From Thalassorhabdomicrobium marinisediminis (GTDB taxonomy: Bacteria; Pseudomonadota; Alphaproteobacteria; Rhodobacterales; Rhodobacteraceae), in NCBI RefSeq assembly GCF_003072065.1, contig NZ_QCYG01000006.1:1-64000 (forward strand): a stretch of DNA of 64,000 bases, written 5' to 3'. Positions 8,962 to 19,080 of the stretch are shown here, piece after piece. A program made the translations under genes and the position numbers. The notes beneath the pieces are model-generated. The model did no database searches. It was not told the DNA's origin and was given only the letters and a program-made list of their open reading frames with translations. Position 1 is the first letter of the stretch; the number at the start of each line of letters is the position of its first letter.

Positions 8962-9227
8962 GTCATGTCTTCCTTATAAAGTGCTGCCGGCGGAAGTGCC
9001 GCAGCGTCGGCGTAGTCAGTGCTAGATCGAAGAACTGTGTGCCGATGAAGGTAGACAGGGGTCGAGATAGAATAACGTTTGCAAGGTTCATATGGGGCAC
9101 GTCGGGCCGCATTGCAAGATTTATCGCGGGCCAGGGCGCGATCGGCTGAATCCTGCCTGCACCGATTAAGGCTTGCCCTTCGCCCGTGGCGGGTGTTGAG
9201 ACAAAGGGCACATCGAAAGGACAGCAC

Positions 9228-9752
9228 ATGCGGTGGGATGAACTGATGGACCGGGCCGGCGGCTGCTGCGAGTTTTGCGGCGCCAAGGATCAACTGACAA
9301 GCGTTGAGGTCCCACCCGAGGATCAGGTCCTGCTGTGCCCCGCCTGCCGGGGCGAGGGGGACGTACCCCCGGCCCATTGGCGCTGCCTTGAAGGGGCGAT
9401 GTGGTCGACCGAGCCTGCGGTGCAGATCGCCGTCTGGCGCAAGCTGGGCGAGATCGACGAGATGTGGGCCACCGACGCCCGCGACGCCATGATGATGGAG
9501 CCCGAGGTGTTGGCGCGGGCCAAGGACGTGACCCCCAAGGTCGAACATTTCGACAGCAACGGCATGCGGCTGGAGCACGGAGATACGGTGGTTCTGGTCA
9601 AGGATTTGCCGGTGAAGGGCGCGGGTTTCACCGCCAAGCGCGGCACGGCGGTGCGCAACATTTCACTGGTGCCCGACAATGGCGCCCAGATCGAAGGCCG
9701 CGTCGAAGGGCAGCGCATCGTGATCCTGACCGAGTTCGTCAAACGCAAGTGA
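9228..9752 (+). CDS. PhnA-type zinc-ribbon protein
   Basis: The protein has an N-terminal zinc ribbon (CCEFCGA near residue 12 and LCPACRG near 40), a helical middle, and a C-terminal SH3-like PhnA domain (about 105-174) with DTVVLVKDLPVKGAGF and KRGTAVRNISL. This is the PhnA/YjdM architecture. Despite the historic alkylphosphonate name, no phosphonate genes are nearby and the family's role is not settled. GAAAGGA precedes the ATG at 9228; the ORF extends upstream to 9186 without support. Confidence 0.88.
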   Translation: MRWDELMDRAGGCCEFCGAKDQLTSVEVPPEDQVLLCPACRGEGDVPPAHWRCLEGAMWSTEPAVQIAVWRKLGEIDEMWATDARDAMMMEPEVLARAKDVTPKVEHFDSNGMRLEHGDTVVLVKDLPVKGAGFTAKRGTAVRNISLVPDNGAQIEGRVEGQRIVILTEFVKRK

Positions 9753-9874
9753 CGCACGCGGCCTGCCGTGCGCAAAATCATCGTCAATCAGCCGCAATCG
9801 CGCCATGATCGGCGCTTAGGTTATTGGTTAATGCCCCGTGAATCGTGCCATGAACCAGTTGAGGCCCCCTGACA

Positions 9875-10789
9875 ATGCGCATCCTTGCCGTTGACGATGA
9901 TCCCGTCATTCTGAAGATCCTGTCGCTGTCCTTCGCGCAGTTCGGATACGAGGACGTGCGTTTCGCCAGCTCTGGCGAAGAGGCGCTGGAGATGATCGAG
10001 GCGGCGGCGGAGCCCTTTGACGTGCTGTTGTTCGACATCATGTTGCCCGGGATCAGCGGCGTCGAATTGTGCCGAACCGTGCGCGCGCAGGACGCCTATC
10101 GCGCCACGCCGATCGTGATGATCACCGCCAGTCGCGCCCATGACATCATGGAGCAGGCCTTCCACGCCGGGGCCACGGATTTCGTCAACAAGCCCTTTGA
10201 CGGGCTTGAGCTCGGCTCGCGGATCAAACTGGCGGTGCTGCTGTCGGACAGCCTGCGCCGTGAGCGGCAGGCCCGCCACGAGATGGCCGATCTCGCCCGG
10301 CTGACCGCGATTGCCTTTGACGAGCCGTTCAAGGTGTCCGCCGGCCCCGCCGCGCTTGAGCTTTCGGTGTTCGAGAATGCCTTGCTGCGCAAACCCGACG
10401 GGCTTTTCGCGATGACGCTATTCTCGGTGGATATCGAGAACGCGCAGAAACTTTATCGCAAGACCAGCGCGGCGCAGTTCCGGCGTCTGATCGAGGATCT
10501 CGCACAGCACCTGTCCAGCGTCCTGCCCTCTGCTCCGACAAGCTTCGCCCATGCCGGGAAGGGGCGTTTCGTCTGCGTCACCCACGGACGCAGCGCGCCG
10601 GATCTTGCGGCCCTGCACGCGCGGCTAGATGAATGGGTGCAGACGAGCCCAGGCGCTGAGGGGCCGCCCTTGTCGCTGGTGGTTGAGACGATCAGCGCCC
10701 AGAAACTCTGGTCAGGACGCTCGGCGGCGGCGGCGGTCTCGGACTTTGTCGCGCAACCGTCGCGCCGGGCGCTTCTGCCGACGCGCTGA
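9875..10789 (+). CDS. Response regulator with a degenerate GGDEF-like output domain
   Basis: The N-terminal receiver domain (residues 1-120) has the acidic triad DDD at 7-9, phospho-acceptor Asp54 in LLFDIMLPG, Thr84 and Lys106 in NKPFDG. A linker helix follows. Residues about 165-290 look like a worn GGDEF fold: F-A-M-T-L-F-S-V-D-I-E-N stands where the family has its metal-binding D-x-D/N, and AGKGR stands where GGDEF is expected. Catalysis is therefore unlikely, and a binding or scaffold role is inferred. No sensor kinase is adjacent. It converges on ettA across a shared hairpin. Confidence 0.8.
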   Translation: MRILAVDDDPVILKILSLSFAQFGYEDVRFASSGEEALEMIEAAAEPFDVLLFDIMLPGISGVELCRTVRAQDAYRATPIVMITASRAHDIMEQAFHAGATDFVNKPFDGLELGSRIKLAVLLSDSLRRERQARHEMADLARLTAIAFDEPFKVSAGPAALELSVFENALLRKPDGLFAMTLFSVDIENAQKLYRKTSAAQFRRLIEDLAQHLSSVLPSAPTSFAHAGKGRFVCVTHGRSAPDLAALHARLDEWVQTSPGAEGPPLSLVVETISAQKLWSGRSAAAAVSDFVAQPSRRALLPTR

Positions 10790-10811
10790 CCGACGGCATC
10801 CTGACCCGAAA

Positions 10812-10842
10812 CAAAAAAGGCGACCCCGCAGGGCCGCCCTTC
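10812..10842. terminator. Shared terminator between response regulator and ettA
   Basis: GGCGACCC/GGGCCGCC form an 8-bp stem with one mismatch and loop CGCA. It is flanked by AAAAAA on the left (T-run for the minus-strand ettA) and by a weak CTTCTGTT on the right. Confidence 0.7.
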
Positions 10843-10861
10843 TGTTCGTGTGGAACCCGGT

Positions 10862-12517
10862 TTAGCGGGCGAATTTCTTGTGCTTCATCCGCTTGGGTTC
10901 CATGGCGTCCGCGCCAAGCCGGCGCTTCTTGTCCTCTTCGTAGTCCTCGAAGTTGCCTTGGAACCATTCGACGTGGGCCTCGCCTTCGAAGGCCAGAATG
11001 TGTGTGCAGATCCGGTCAAGGAAGAAACGGTCGTGGGAAATCACCACCGCGCAGCCGGCGAAATCCACCAGCGCATCTTCCAGCGCGCGCAGCGTCTCCA
11101 CGTCCAGATCGTTGGTCGGCTCGTCAAGCAGCAACACGTTGCCGCCGGACTTCAGCAGCTTGGCCATGTGAACGCGGTTGCGTTCCCCGCCCGAAAGCAC
11201 GCCGACCTTCTTTTGCTGGTCGCCACCCTTGAAGTTGAACGCCGAGCAATAGGCGCGCGAGTTCATTTCCGCATCGCCCAGCTTGATCACCTCGCCGCCG
11301 CTGGAAATCTCTTCCCAGACGGTGGCGTTGGGGTCCAGCGCGTCGCGGGACTGGTCCACGTAGCTTAGCTCGACCGTGTCGCCCAGCGTGATGCTGCCGC
11401 TGTCCGGTTCGATCTGGCCGGTCAGCATGCCGAACAGCGTGGATTTACCCGCGCCGTTGGGGCCGATCACGCCGACGATGCCGCCCGGGGGCAGCTCGAA
11501 GCTCAGATCCTCGATCAGCTGCTTGTCGCCCATGTGCTTGCTGATGTTCTCGACCTCGATCACCTTGTCGCCCAGACGCGGACCATTGGGGATGATGATC
11601 TGCGCACGGCCCAGCTTTTCGCGCTCGGACTGGTTCGCAAGCTCGTTGTAGGCCTGAATCCGTGCCTTGGATTTGGCCTGCCGCGCCTTGGCACCCTGCC
11701 GCATCCACTCAAGTTCGCGCTCAAGCGTGCGTTGCTTGGACTTGTCCTCTTTCGCCTCACGCTCAAGCCGTTTCGCCTTGGCTTCCAGCCAGCTTGAATA
11801 GTTCCCTTCGTGCGGGATGCCCGAGCCGCGGTCGAGCTCCAGAATCCAGCCGGTGATCGCGTCGAGGAAATAACGGTCGTGGGTGACGATCAGGATTGTG
11901 CCCTTGTAGTCGATCAGGTGCTGCTGCAGCCAGGCGATGGTTTCCGCGTCCAGGTGGTTGGTCGGTTCGTCCAGAAGCAGCATGTCGGGCGCATCGAGCA
12001 AAAGCTGGCACAGGGCCACGCGGCGCTTCTCACCGCCTGACAGCGTGGTCACGTCGGCGTCGTCCGGCGGGCAGCGCAGGGCCTCCATGGCGACGTCGAT
12101 CTGGCTGTCGAGGTCCCACAAGTTGTTGCTGTCGATCTCGTCCTGCAGCTGCGCCATCTCGTCGGCGGTCTCGTCGCTGTAGTTCATGGCCAGTTCGTTG
12201 TAGCGATCAAGGATGTCCTTTTTCGCCTTCACGCCGAGCATGACGTTTTCGCGCACGGTCAGGTTCGGATCGAGCTCAGGCTCCTGCGGGAGGTAGCCCA
12301 CACGCGCGCCTTCGGCGGCCCAGGCCTCGCCCTGGAAATCCTTGTCCTGCCCCGCCATGATCCGCATCAGCGTCGATTTACCGGTGCCGTTCACACCGAC
12401 CACGCCGATCTTCACGCCGGGCAGGAAGTTCAGGCGGATGTTTTCAAACACCTTTTTCCCGCCGGGATAGGTTTTGGAGACACCGTCCATGAAATAGACG
12501 TATTGATAAGCAGCCAT
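10862..12517 (-). CDS. ettA: Energy-dependent translational throttle protein EttA (ABC-F)
   Basis: The 551-residue cytoplasmic protein binds the ribosomal E site and gates translation elongation according to ATP/ADP ratio. It has two ABC domains with no membrane part: Walker A GVNGTGKST and GPNGAGKST, two LSGGE signatures, Walker B LLLDEPTNHLD and LLLDEPTNDLD. Between them is the charged linker (LEREAKEDKSKQRTLERELEW) typical of EttA, including an arm region. Length matches E. coli EttA. The start at 12517 (MAAYQYVYFMDG) follows family similarity. Confidence 0.95.
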   Translation of the reverse strand: MAAYQYVYFMDGVSKTYPGGKKVFENIRLNFLPGVKIGVVGVNGTGKSTLMRIMAGQDKDFQGEAWAAEGARVGYLPQEPELDPNLTVRENVMLGVKAKKDILDRYNELAMNYSDETADEMAQLQDEIDSNNLWDLDSQIDVAMEALRCPPDDADVTTLSGGEKRRVALCQLLLDAPDMLLLDEPTNHLDAETIAWLQQHLIDYKGTILIVTHDRYFLDAITGWILELDRGSGIPHEGNYSSWLEAKAKRLEREAKEDKSKQRTLERELEWMRQGAKARQAKSKARIQAYNELANQSEREKLGRAQIIIPNGPRLGDKVIEVENISKHMGDKQLIEDLSFELPPGGIVGVIGPNGAGKSTLFGMLTGQIEPDSGSITLGDTVELSYVDQSRDALDPNATVWEEISSGGEVIKLGDAEMNSRAYCSAFNFKGGDQQKKVGVLSGGERNRVHMAKLLKSGGNVLLLDEPTNDLDVETLRALEDALVDFAGCAVVISHDRFFLDRICTHILAFEGEAHVEWFQGNFEDYEEDKKRRLGADAMEPKRMKHKKFAR

Positions 12518-12588
12518 CAGGTTGATCCCCTGCACTAAATTAAGGTTCGGCCGTAACTACGCGTCCGCGAAGGACGGTGCAATGGGGG

Positions 12589-14487
12589 TCAGGCAGAGCG
12601 GTCCTGCGGGCCTGCGACGCGGTTGGCCAGCCAAGAGGCGAGGTCTTCGGGCTGCAGCGGTCGCGACAGCCAGTAGCCCTGCATCATGCCGCAGCCCATG
12701 GCGCGCAGGGTGTTGGCGGTGTGCAGATCCTCAACCCCTTCGGCGACCACGCCAAGGCCAAGATCGTTGGACAATTCGACGATCTTGCGCACGATCTTGC
12801 GGCTGGTGGGGTCTTCCAGCATGACCGAGATCAGCCCACGGTCGATTTTCACCCCCGTTACGTCGAGCGAGGCGAGGTGTGACAGGCCCGCAAAGCCGAT
12901 GCCGAAATCGTCCAGATGCACCTGAAATCCCGCCGCACGCAGGTCGGCGATGATCGACGCGTGCGACGCCGTCTCGGTCGCTTCGCCGAAATCGGTGTTC
13001 TCCAGCACCTCGATCACGATCTGATGGCGTTCGATGCCCGCAGCCTCGACCCCCCAGATCAGACGGTTGATGAACTCGGGGTGCGAGAGCAATTCCGGTG
13101 AGGCGTTGAAGGCCATGTCGATGTCGCCATACCCCAGCAGGTTGAGGCGGCGTTTCTCGTCGATCGCGGCGGACATGGACAGAAGGTCCAGCGCGCCCAG
13201 CAGCCCGAGGTCCTTGGCGATGGGCAGGAAAGCGTCCGGCGGAATCGTGCCGTCGCGGGGGTGGGTCCAGCGCACAAGCGTCTCGAAGCCGATGATCTGC
13301 TGCGTCTCAAGGTCCATCTTCGGCTGGAACACATGATCCATCGCGCCGGTGTCGATGGCCTCGGTCAACTCGGTCGCATACTGCAGCTCGCGGGTGTGGC
13401 GGGCGTGCAATTCTTCGTCATAAAGCGCGACGCAGTGCCGGCCCGCCCGCTTGGCTTCATAAAGCGCGAAATCCGCCTGCAGCAAAAGCTCGTCCGGGGG
13501 AAGGTCGCCGCTGTCCGAGAAGGCGGCGCCGATGCTGGCCTCGACCCGCATGATGCGGTTGGACCACTCGAAAGGCTCTTCCAGAAGCGTCAGGATGTCC
13601 GTCGACAAGCGGTCAAGCGCCGCGAGGTCGGCGGTGTCGGGGCAGACAACGACGAATTCGTCCCCGCCGATCCGTGCCACAAGATCCCGGTCGCCGATGG
13701 TCGCCTGCACGATCGCGGCGGTGTGGACAAGAACGGCGTCGCCCGCGGAATGGCCGTGGGTGTCGTTCACGATCTTGAAGTTATCCAGATCGATGTGCAG
13801 CAAGCCCAGCGCCCGATGGTCCGGACGGGCGACGGTCTGTTCCATGAAGGTCATAAAGGCCGCCCGATTGGGCACGCAGGTCAGGCTGTCGTGGGTGGCT
13901 TCGTATTCCAGCTTCTGGCTGACGTCGCGCAGGGCGTTTTCCCGCTCGACCTGTTCGGTCACGTCGCGGCAGACCAGAATGGCGCTTTCCCGTCCATCGG
14001 CGGCCCGCCGGATCGAGACACTGATCTGGTTCCAGAAATCCGTGCCGTCGGACCGGGTGTTGCGGTAAAGCTTCAGGCCCAGCGCCTCTTCATCGGCGGC
14101 GTTGTAGCGGAAGGCCTCGATCTCTTCGGGCGGGGGGGTCCGGTCGGGGGAAAACACGAACTCAAGCGGGTTGCGGCCGATCAGCGCCGCGGTGTCGTAA
14201 CCGTGGATCCGTCCATAGGCGCGGTTCGCCCAGATGATCCGGCCGCGCATGTCCTGAATGATGATCCCGTCGGGCGCATGTTCGCAGGCCACACGGTAAT
14301 TCTCGGCCGCGCGCAGCGTCTCGGCCATGTCCTGCTGCGTCTTTCGCAAAATTGTCGTGAGCGATTTGCCCCGCCGATACGACCGCAGCAGAACCGGCAC
14401 CAGTGTCAGCGCAAGTGTTAGCAAAAGAAGATATGAGACGACGAAAAAGGTCACATGGCCTGCCTTGGTTAGGACAGCAGCGGTCAT
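12589..14487 (-). CDS. Membrane-anchored PAS-GGDEF-EAL cyclic-di-GMP enzyme
   Basis: One N-terminal transmembrane helix (about residues 9-33) and a short coiled linker lead into a PAS/PAC sensor (about 55-180). A GGDEF domain with an intact IGGDEF signature follows, then an EAL domain with FETLVRW (E-x-L metal ligand kept), HLDDFGIGFAGL, VKIDRGL and VVAEGVE. Both synthesis and breakdown of c-di-GMP therefore look possible; which dominates cannot be read. The start at 14487 was chosen because it puts the helix at the N terminus; a start at 14538 would add a basic tail. Nothing nearby names its target. Confidence 0.9.
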   Translation of the reverse strand: MTAAVLTKAGHVTFFVVSYLLLLTLALTLVPVLLRSYRRGKSLTTILRKTQQDMAETLRAAENYRVACEHAPDGIIIQDMRGRIIWANRAYGRIHGYDTAALIGRNPLEFVFSPDRTPPPEEIEAFRYNAADEEALGLKLYRNTRSDGTDFWNQISVSIRRAADGRESAILVCRDVTEQVERENALRDVSQKLEYEATHDSLTCVPNRAAFMTFMEQTVARPDHRALGLLHIDLDNFKIVNDTHGHSAGDAVLVHTAAIVQATIGDRDLVARIGGDEFVVVCPDTADLAALDRLSTDILTLLEEPFEWSNRIMRVEASIGAAFSDSGDLPPDELLLQADFALYEAKRAGRHCVALYDEELHARHTRELQYATELTEAIDTGAMDHVFQPKMDLETQQIIGFETLVRWTHPRDGTIPPDAFLPIAKDLGLLGALDLLSMSAAIDEKRRLNLLGYGDIDMAFNASPELLSHPEFINRLIWGVEAAGIERHQIVIEVLENTDFGEATETASHASIIADLRAAGFQVHLDDFGIGFAGLSHLASLDVTGVKIDRGLISVMLEDPTSRKIVRKIVELSNDLGLGVVAEGVEDLHTANTLRAMGCGMMQGYWLSRPLQPEDLASWLANRVAGPQDRSA

Positions 14488-14627
14488 AAGCGGGCAAGGT
14501 TTTCGCTTCCTTAATGGGCGCGTCTTTTTGCGATGCATTTAACGGACGCCCCCCCGCGCCGGTGCGCGCGGACCGGTTCGGGGGCGCCGGGTTTGCCTTG
14601 CCGTGTGCAGGTGGCTAAGCAGGGGCG

Positions 14628-15263
14628 ATGCAACGACACGCGATGCCATATGCCCGCGCCGGACAGGTGATCGGTTTGCTGGGCGGATCCTTCGATCCCG
14701 CCCATCAGGGCCACGTTCACATCACCAAAGCGGCGTTGGTCCGCTTCGGGCTGGACCGGGTCTGGTGGCTGGTCAGTCCGGGCAATCCGCTCAAGACCCG
14801 CGGGCCCGCGCCGCTGGATCACCGCATCGCCCATGCGCGCGCGCTGATCGACCACCCGCGCGTCACGGTCACGGATGTCGAAGCGCGGCTGGGCACGCGC
14901 TACACCGCCACCACCATCGCGAAGCTGCAGCAGCTTTATCCGGGGGTGCGGTTCGTCTGGCTCATGGGGGCCGACAATCTGGCGCAGTTCCATCTGTGGC
15001 AGGACTGGCAAAAGATCATATCGCGGGTGCCCGTGGGCGTTCTGGCGCGGCCCGGCGACAGGATCGCGGCGCGGCTGTCGCTCGCGGCCCGCCTTTATCG
15101 CGGCCACCGGCTGACGGGGCGTGAAGCCGCATTGCTGGGCCGCGCCGATCCACCGGCCTGGGCCTTTGTGAACCTGCCGATGTCGCAAATCTCCTCGACC
15201 GCGATCCGCAGCGCGGGGAACTGGAACCGGCCTTTGGTTGTTACCCCTTCAGCACCCAACTAG
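14628..15263 (+). CDS. nadD: Nicotinate-nucleotide adenylyltransferase
   Basis: NadD joins nicotinate mononucleotide and ATP into deamido-NAD in NAD synthesis. The nucleotidyltransferase signature [14 protein letters not shown] lies near residue 18 and the C-terminal ISSTAIR motif near 188; [12 protein letters not shown] is also family-typical. Length (211 aa) is normal. A second ATG at 14643 could be the true start. It lies 10 bp before a PBP4-type gene on the same strand, so cotranscription is likely. pncA and pncB, which feed the same pathway, lie about 29 kb away in this window. Confidence 0.93.
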   Translation: MQRHAMPYARAGQVIGLLGGSFDPAHQGHVHITKAALVRFGLDRVWWLVSPGNPLKTRGPAPLDHRIAHARALIDHPRVTVTDVEARLGTRYTATTIAKLQQLYPGVRFVWLMGADNLAQFHLWQDWQKIISRVPVGVLARPGDRIAARLSLAARLYRGHRLTGREAALLGRADPPAWAFVNLPMSQISSTAIRSAGNWNRPLVVTPSAPN

Positions 15264-15272
15264 TTAGGCGAT

Positions 15273-16838
15273 ATGACAGTGATTTTTACACGCAGGGCCA
15301 TGGTGGGCGGGCTTTTGTCCGGTGCGGCGGGTGTCGCGCTGGCCGAGGCGCCGCTGTCGTCCCTGCGACCGAAGATGCGCGCCGGCGATCCCGCGCCCGC
15401 GCTTGCCCCCGAAACCAGCCCCGTGCCGCGCGTCGCTCCCCGCGAACGCACCACCATCGCCGAGCTGATCGACGCGGCAAACCTTGATGGCAAGGTCAGC
15501 GTGATGTTGGCGGACGCGGAAACCGGCGAGATCGTGGAAAGCCTGAACGCAGACGAAGCGTTGCCCCCCGCCAGTGTCACCAAGGCAGTCACGGCGCTTT
15601 ACGCGCTTGACGCACTGGGGCCGGATTACCACTTTGTAACGCGCATATTTGCCACAGGACCCATCGTTGGCGGAGTTTTGGATGGAGATTTGATTTTGTC
15701 CGGTGGCGGGGATCCAACGCTGTCGTCGGACGATCTGGCAGATATCGTCGCCGAATTGCAGACGACGGGCCTGAAAGAGATTACGGGCGATTTCCTGTGC
15801 TGGCGCGGGGCGCTGCCCTACGCGGAAGAGATCGAACCCTCGCAGATGGACTATCTGGGCTACAATCCTGCGGTCAGCGGGTTGAACCTGAATTACAATC
15901 GCGTGCATTTCAAATGGAGCAAATCCGGCAACGGCTGGGACGTGGAGCTGACCGCCCGCACCGAGACCCGCGTGCCGCCGGTGACCATGGCGTCGGTGCG
16001 GGTCGAGGATCGGGACGGCGCGGTGTTCACCGTGCTGGGGCCGGACCGATGGACGGTGAAGCGGTCGGCGTTGGGCAATGGCGGTTCGCGCTGGATGCCG
16101 GTGCGCCAGCCAGCGCTTTATTGCGGCGACGTGTTCCGGGGGCTGGCCGCCGACGCGGGGATCACACTGCCCGCGCCCACGGTGGTGGATGAGCTGCCCG
16201 AGGAGCGCACGGAGTTCATCCGCCATCGCAGCGCCCCCCTGCGCGAGATCCTCAACGAGATGCTGCTCTATTCCACCAACCTCACCGCAGAGATCTGCGG
16301 GTTGACCGCGACGCGGGCACGGTCGCGCACCGCCTTGGGGATTCGGGCTTCGGCGGCGCAGATGAACCAATGGGCGGGGCAGGAACACGGGATTGAATGC
16401 GGTTTCGTGGACCACTCCGGCCTGAGTGACGAGGACCGGATCAGCGCGGGCGACATGACGAAGTTGCTGGTCTCGGCCGGGGCGGACAGTCCGGTGCGGC
16501 CGCTGATGAAGCGGATCACCCTGCGCGACCAGGAAGGGAACTTGCTGGAACATTATCCGGCGGTGGTGCGCGCCAAGACCGGAACGCTGAACTTCGTCAG
16601 CGCCCTGTCGGGCTACATCCAATCGGCGGAGGGCAAGGATCTGGCCTTTGCGATCCTCACGGCCAGTCCGGAGCGCCGCGCCGTGGGAATCGCCTCGGGC
16701 GACGAGATCCCCGAAGGCGCGCGCGCGTGGAACAGCCGGTCGAAGCGGCTGCAATACACCTTGCTGCGCCGCTGGGGCGTGGTGTCACGGGGGGTGATCC
16801 CCGAAGATGCCGCCGCGACGGTGCCGCAGGGCGGTTAA
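15273..16838 (+). CDS. dacB: D-alanyl-D-alanine carboxypeptidase / endopeptidase (PBP4, family S13)
   Basis: This periplasmic serine peptidase trims peptidoglycan peptides. The N terminus has a TRRAMVGGLL stretch resembling a Tat signal, followed by a hydrophobic run to ALAEA. The active-site triad is present: SVTK (Ser101, Lys104), STN near residue 333 and KTG near 434. The inserted domains between SxxK and SxN, as in DacB, explain the 521-residue length. Its stop overlaps the stop of the convergent TerB-like gene by four bases. Confidence 0.92.
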   Translation: MTVIFTRRAMVGGLLSGAAGVALAEAPLSSLRPKMRAGDPAPALAPETSPVPRVAPRERTTIAELIDAANLDGKVSVMLADAETGEIVESLNADEALPPASVTKAVTALYALDALGPDYHFVTRIFATGPIVGGVLDGDLILSGGGDPTLSSDDLADIVAELQTTGLKEITGDFLCWRGALPYAEEIEPSQMDYLGYNPAVSGLNLNYNRVHFKWSKSGNGWDVELTARTETRVPPVTMASVRVEDRDGAVFTVLGPDRWTVKRSALGNGGSRWMPVRQPALYCGDVFRGLAADAGITLPAPTVVDELPEERTEFIRHRSAPLREILNEMLLYSTNLTAEICGLTATRARSRTALGIRASAAQMNQWAGQEHGIECGFVDHSGLSDEDRISAGDMTKLLVSAGADSPVRPLMKRITLRDQEGNLLEHYPAVVRAKTGTLNFVSALSGYIQSAEGKDLAFAILTASPERRAVGIASGDEIPEGARAWNSRSKRLQYTLLRRWGVVSRGVIPEDAAATVPQGG

Positions 16839-17257
16839 TCTAGCGTCACATGCCGCGCCCGCGCGCCGCGCTCAATCGCGGCCGCATGCAGCCGGTCGAT
16901 GTTCAACTCGTAGCGAATTTCCTCAAGCATGCGCAGCTCGCTCTGGGCGATGTTGCCATCCGCGGCGGCCACTTCGCAGGCCAGCGCATAGGCGGTCTCA
17001 TACAGGCGTTCGGGCAAAGTGTCGCGGATCAGGCCGAAGAGCGCGTCAAGCCCGTCTTCCTGATCGAACAGGTCCAGCACCGTTCTTGAGACCCGCGCCA
17101 GATGGTCGGAATCGTAGTCTGCAAACACCGGCAGGTGATTGAGCACGTTGGTGATCTTGACCAGTTCGGCGGTGCGGATGGTCTCATCACTGGCGGAGAC
17201 CGCGATCATCATCGCGCAAAGGGCGTCTTGCGCGGTCAGGGAAGGGGTGTCGATCAT
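16835..17257 (-). CDS. TerB-like tellurite-resistance-family protein
   Basis: The 140-residue all-helical protein fits the TerB/DjlA-like fold: repeated acidic helix caps ([15 protein letters not shown] and [15 protein letters not shown]) resemble the two metal-binding D-G-x-I-x-x-x-E motifs of the family. No other ter genes are present, so tellurite resistance should not be inferred; stand-alone TerB-like proteins are of unknown function. GGAG lies about 8 bases before the start at 17257, which is preferred over the longer open frame. Confidence 0.75.
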   Translation of the reverse strand: MIDTPSLTAQDALCAMMIAVSASDETIRTAELVKITNVLNHLPVFADYDSDHLARVSRTVLDLFDQEDGLDALFGLIRDTLPERLYETAYALACEVAAADGNIAQSELRMLEEIRYELNIDRLHAAAIERGARARHVTLD

Positions 17258-17367
17258 GGCGGAGGCTCCTGCGTTACAGGTCCAATTTATTGACGTCGAT
17301 GCCCTGCTGCAATAGGACGCGCAAGATGTCGCACCATCGGGGTGCGGCCCTTTGGAACGAGACTGAC

Positions 17368-19011
17368 ATGACCTCTTTGCGCGAAGCAGGAATGACCTCA
17401 AAAGCATGGCCCTTTGAAGAAGCGCGGCGGTTGCTCAAACGGGTCGAGACATCCGGCAAGGATCATGTCCTGTTCGAGACGGGCTACGGCCCCTCGGGGC
17501 TGCCGCATATCGGCACCTTCGGTGAGGTGAGCCGCACGACGATGATCCGGCGCGCGTTCGAGGTGATCTCGGACATTCCGACACGGCTGATCTGTTTCTC
17601 GGACGACCTTGACGGGATGCGTAAGGTGCCGGGCAACGTGCCCAACCCCGAGCAGTTGCAACCCTATCTGCAGCTTCCGCTGACCAAGGTGCCGGACCCT
17701 TTCGGCACCCATGAGAGCTTTGGCCACCACAACAACGCCATGCTGCGCCGGTTCCTTGATACCTTCGGCTTCGAGTATGAGTTCATCTCGGGCAAGGAGT
17801 ATTACGAGAGCGGCGCCTTCGACGAGGTGTTGCTGCGCGCGGCAGAACGCTATGACGATGTGATGGCGGTGATGCTGAAATCCCTGCGCGATGAGCGGCG
17901 TGAAACCTATTCGATCTTCCTGCCCATGCACCCCGAAACCGGCCGCGTGATGTATGTGCCAATGAAGCACGTGGACGCGAAAGAGGGCACGGTGACCTTC
18001 GACGACGAGGATGGCCGCGAGTGGACCGTTCCCGTCACCGGTGGCAACGTCAAGCTGCAGTGGAAGCCCGATTTCGGGGCACGCTGGGCCAGCCTTGGCG
18101 TCGATTTCGAGATGTATGGCAAGGACCATTCCACCAACACGCCGATCTACGACCGGATTTGCGAGATCTTGGGCGGCACCAAGCCGGAACACTTCACCTA
18201 TGAGCTGTTCCTCGACGATCAGGGCCGCAAGATCTCCAAGACCTCGGGCAATGGCGTCAGCATCGACGAATGGCTGACCTATGCCAGCACGGAAAGCCTG
18301 TCGTATTTCATGTATCTCAAGCCGAAGACGGCCAAGCGGATGCACTTCGACGTGATCCCCAAGGCGGTGGACGAGTATCACCAGCAGTTGCGCGCGTTCC
18401 AGACGCAGGACGCGCCGCAGAAGGTCAACAACCCCGTGTTCCACATCCACGGAGAGGACGCGCCGCAGTCTACCATGGTGGTGCCTTTCGCGATGTTGCT
18501 GAACCTCGCCTCGGTGAGCCAAGCGCAGGACAAGGACAAGCTCTGGGGCTTCATCCAGCGCTATGCGCCCGATGCGTCGCCCGAGGCGAACCCCGATCTG
18601 GACGCGGCGGCGGGCCATGCGGTGCGCTACTACAAGGATTTCGTGGAGCCCCACAAAGAGTTCCGCCTGCCCACCGAGCAGGAACGCAGCGCGCTGGAGC
18701 ATCTGGTGCGGGCGCTGAAGTCCGAAGACGAGGCGCTGGCCGTCATCGCCGAGAAGAACGCCAAGGAAGGCAAGGACCAGCCCTTGCCCACAGTGGACTG
18801 GCAGGATGACGAGTTCCTGCAATCCATCGTCTTTGCCGTCGGCAAAGTTCACGGGTTTGACCCGCTGCGGGCGTGGTTCTCATGCCTCTACGAGGTGTTG
18901 CTGGGCGCGAAACAGGGGCCCCGTTTTGGCGGGTTCATCGCGCTTTACGGCATCGAGGAAAGCATCGCGCTGATCGAAAAAGGTCTGCGCGGGGAGCTGG
19001 CCACCGGCTAA
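17368..19011 (+). CDS. lysK: Lysyl-tRNA synthetase, class I
   Basis: This is the archaeal-type class I LysRS, which replaces the usual class II enzyme in many alphaproteobacteria. HIGTF (HIGH motif) lies near residue 45 and KISKT (KMSKS motif) near 288; the C-terminal helical cage-like domain completes 547 residues. The ATG at 17368 is chosen for the GGAACGAG before it and because a basic helix and the catalytic domain follow directly. About 110 bp separate it from the divergent TerB-like gene. Confidence 0.95.
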   Translation: MTSLREAGMTSKAWPFEEARRLLKRVETSGKDHVLFETGYGPSGLPHIGTFGEVSRTTMIRRAFEVISDIPTRLICFSDDLDGMRKVPGNVPNPEQLQPYLQLPLTKVPDPFGTHESFGHHNNAMLRRFLDTFGFEYEFISGKEYYESGAFDEVLLRAAERYDDVMAVMLKSLRDERRETYSIFLPMHPETGRVMYVPMKHVDAKEGTVTFDDEDGREWTVPVTGGNVKLQWKPDFGARWASLGVDFEMYGKDHSTNTPIYDRICEILGGTKPEHFTYELFLDDQGRKISKTSGNGVSIDEWLTYASTESLSYFMYLKPKTAKRMHFDVIPKAVDEYHQQLRAFQTQDAPQKVNNPVFHIHGEDAPQSTMVVPFAMLLNLASVSQAQDKDKLWGFIQRYAPDASPEANPDLDAAAGHAVRYYKDFVEPHKEFRLPTEQERSALEHLVRALKSEDEALAVIAEKNAKEGKDQPLPTVDWQDDEFLQSIVFAVGKVHGFDPLRAWFSCLYEVLLGAKQGPRFGGFIALYGIEESIALIEKGLRGELATG

Positions 19012-19080
19012 ATCGGGCGGCTTTTGAAACTGCATGGCGCTCTCTTGCGTATCTGTCACAGGATCACGCAGGAGAGCGCC

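Noticed and set aside
16835-17257. Tellurite-resistance determinant
   Set aside because: Only a stand-alone TerB-like protein is present, without other ter genes; the resistance label would be unsupported.
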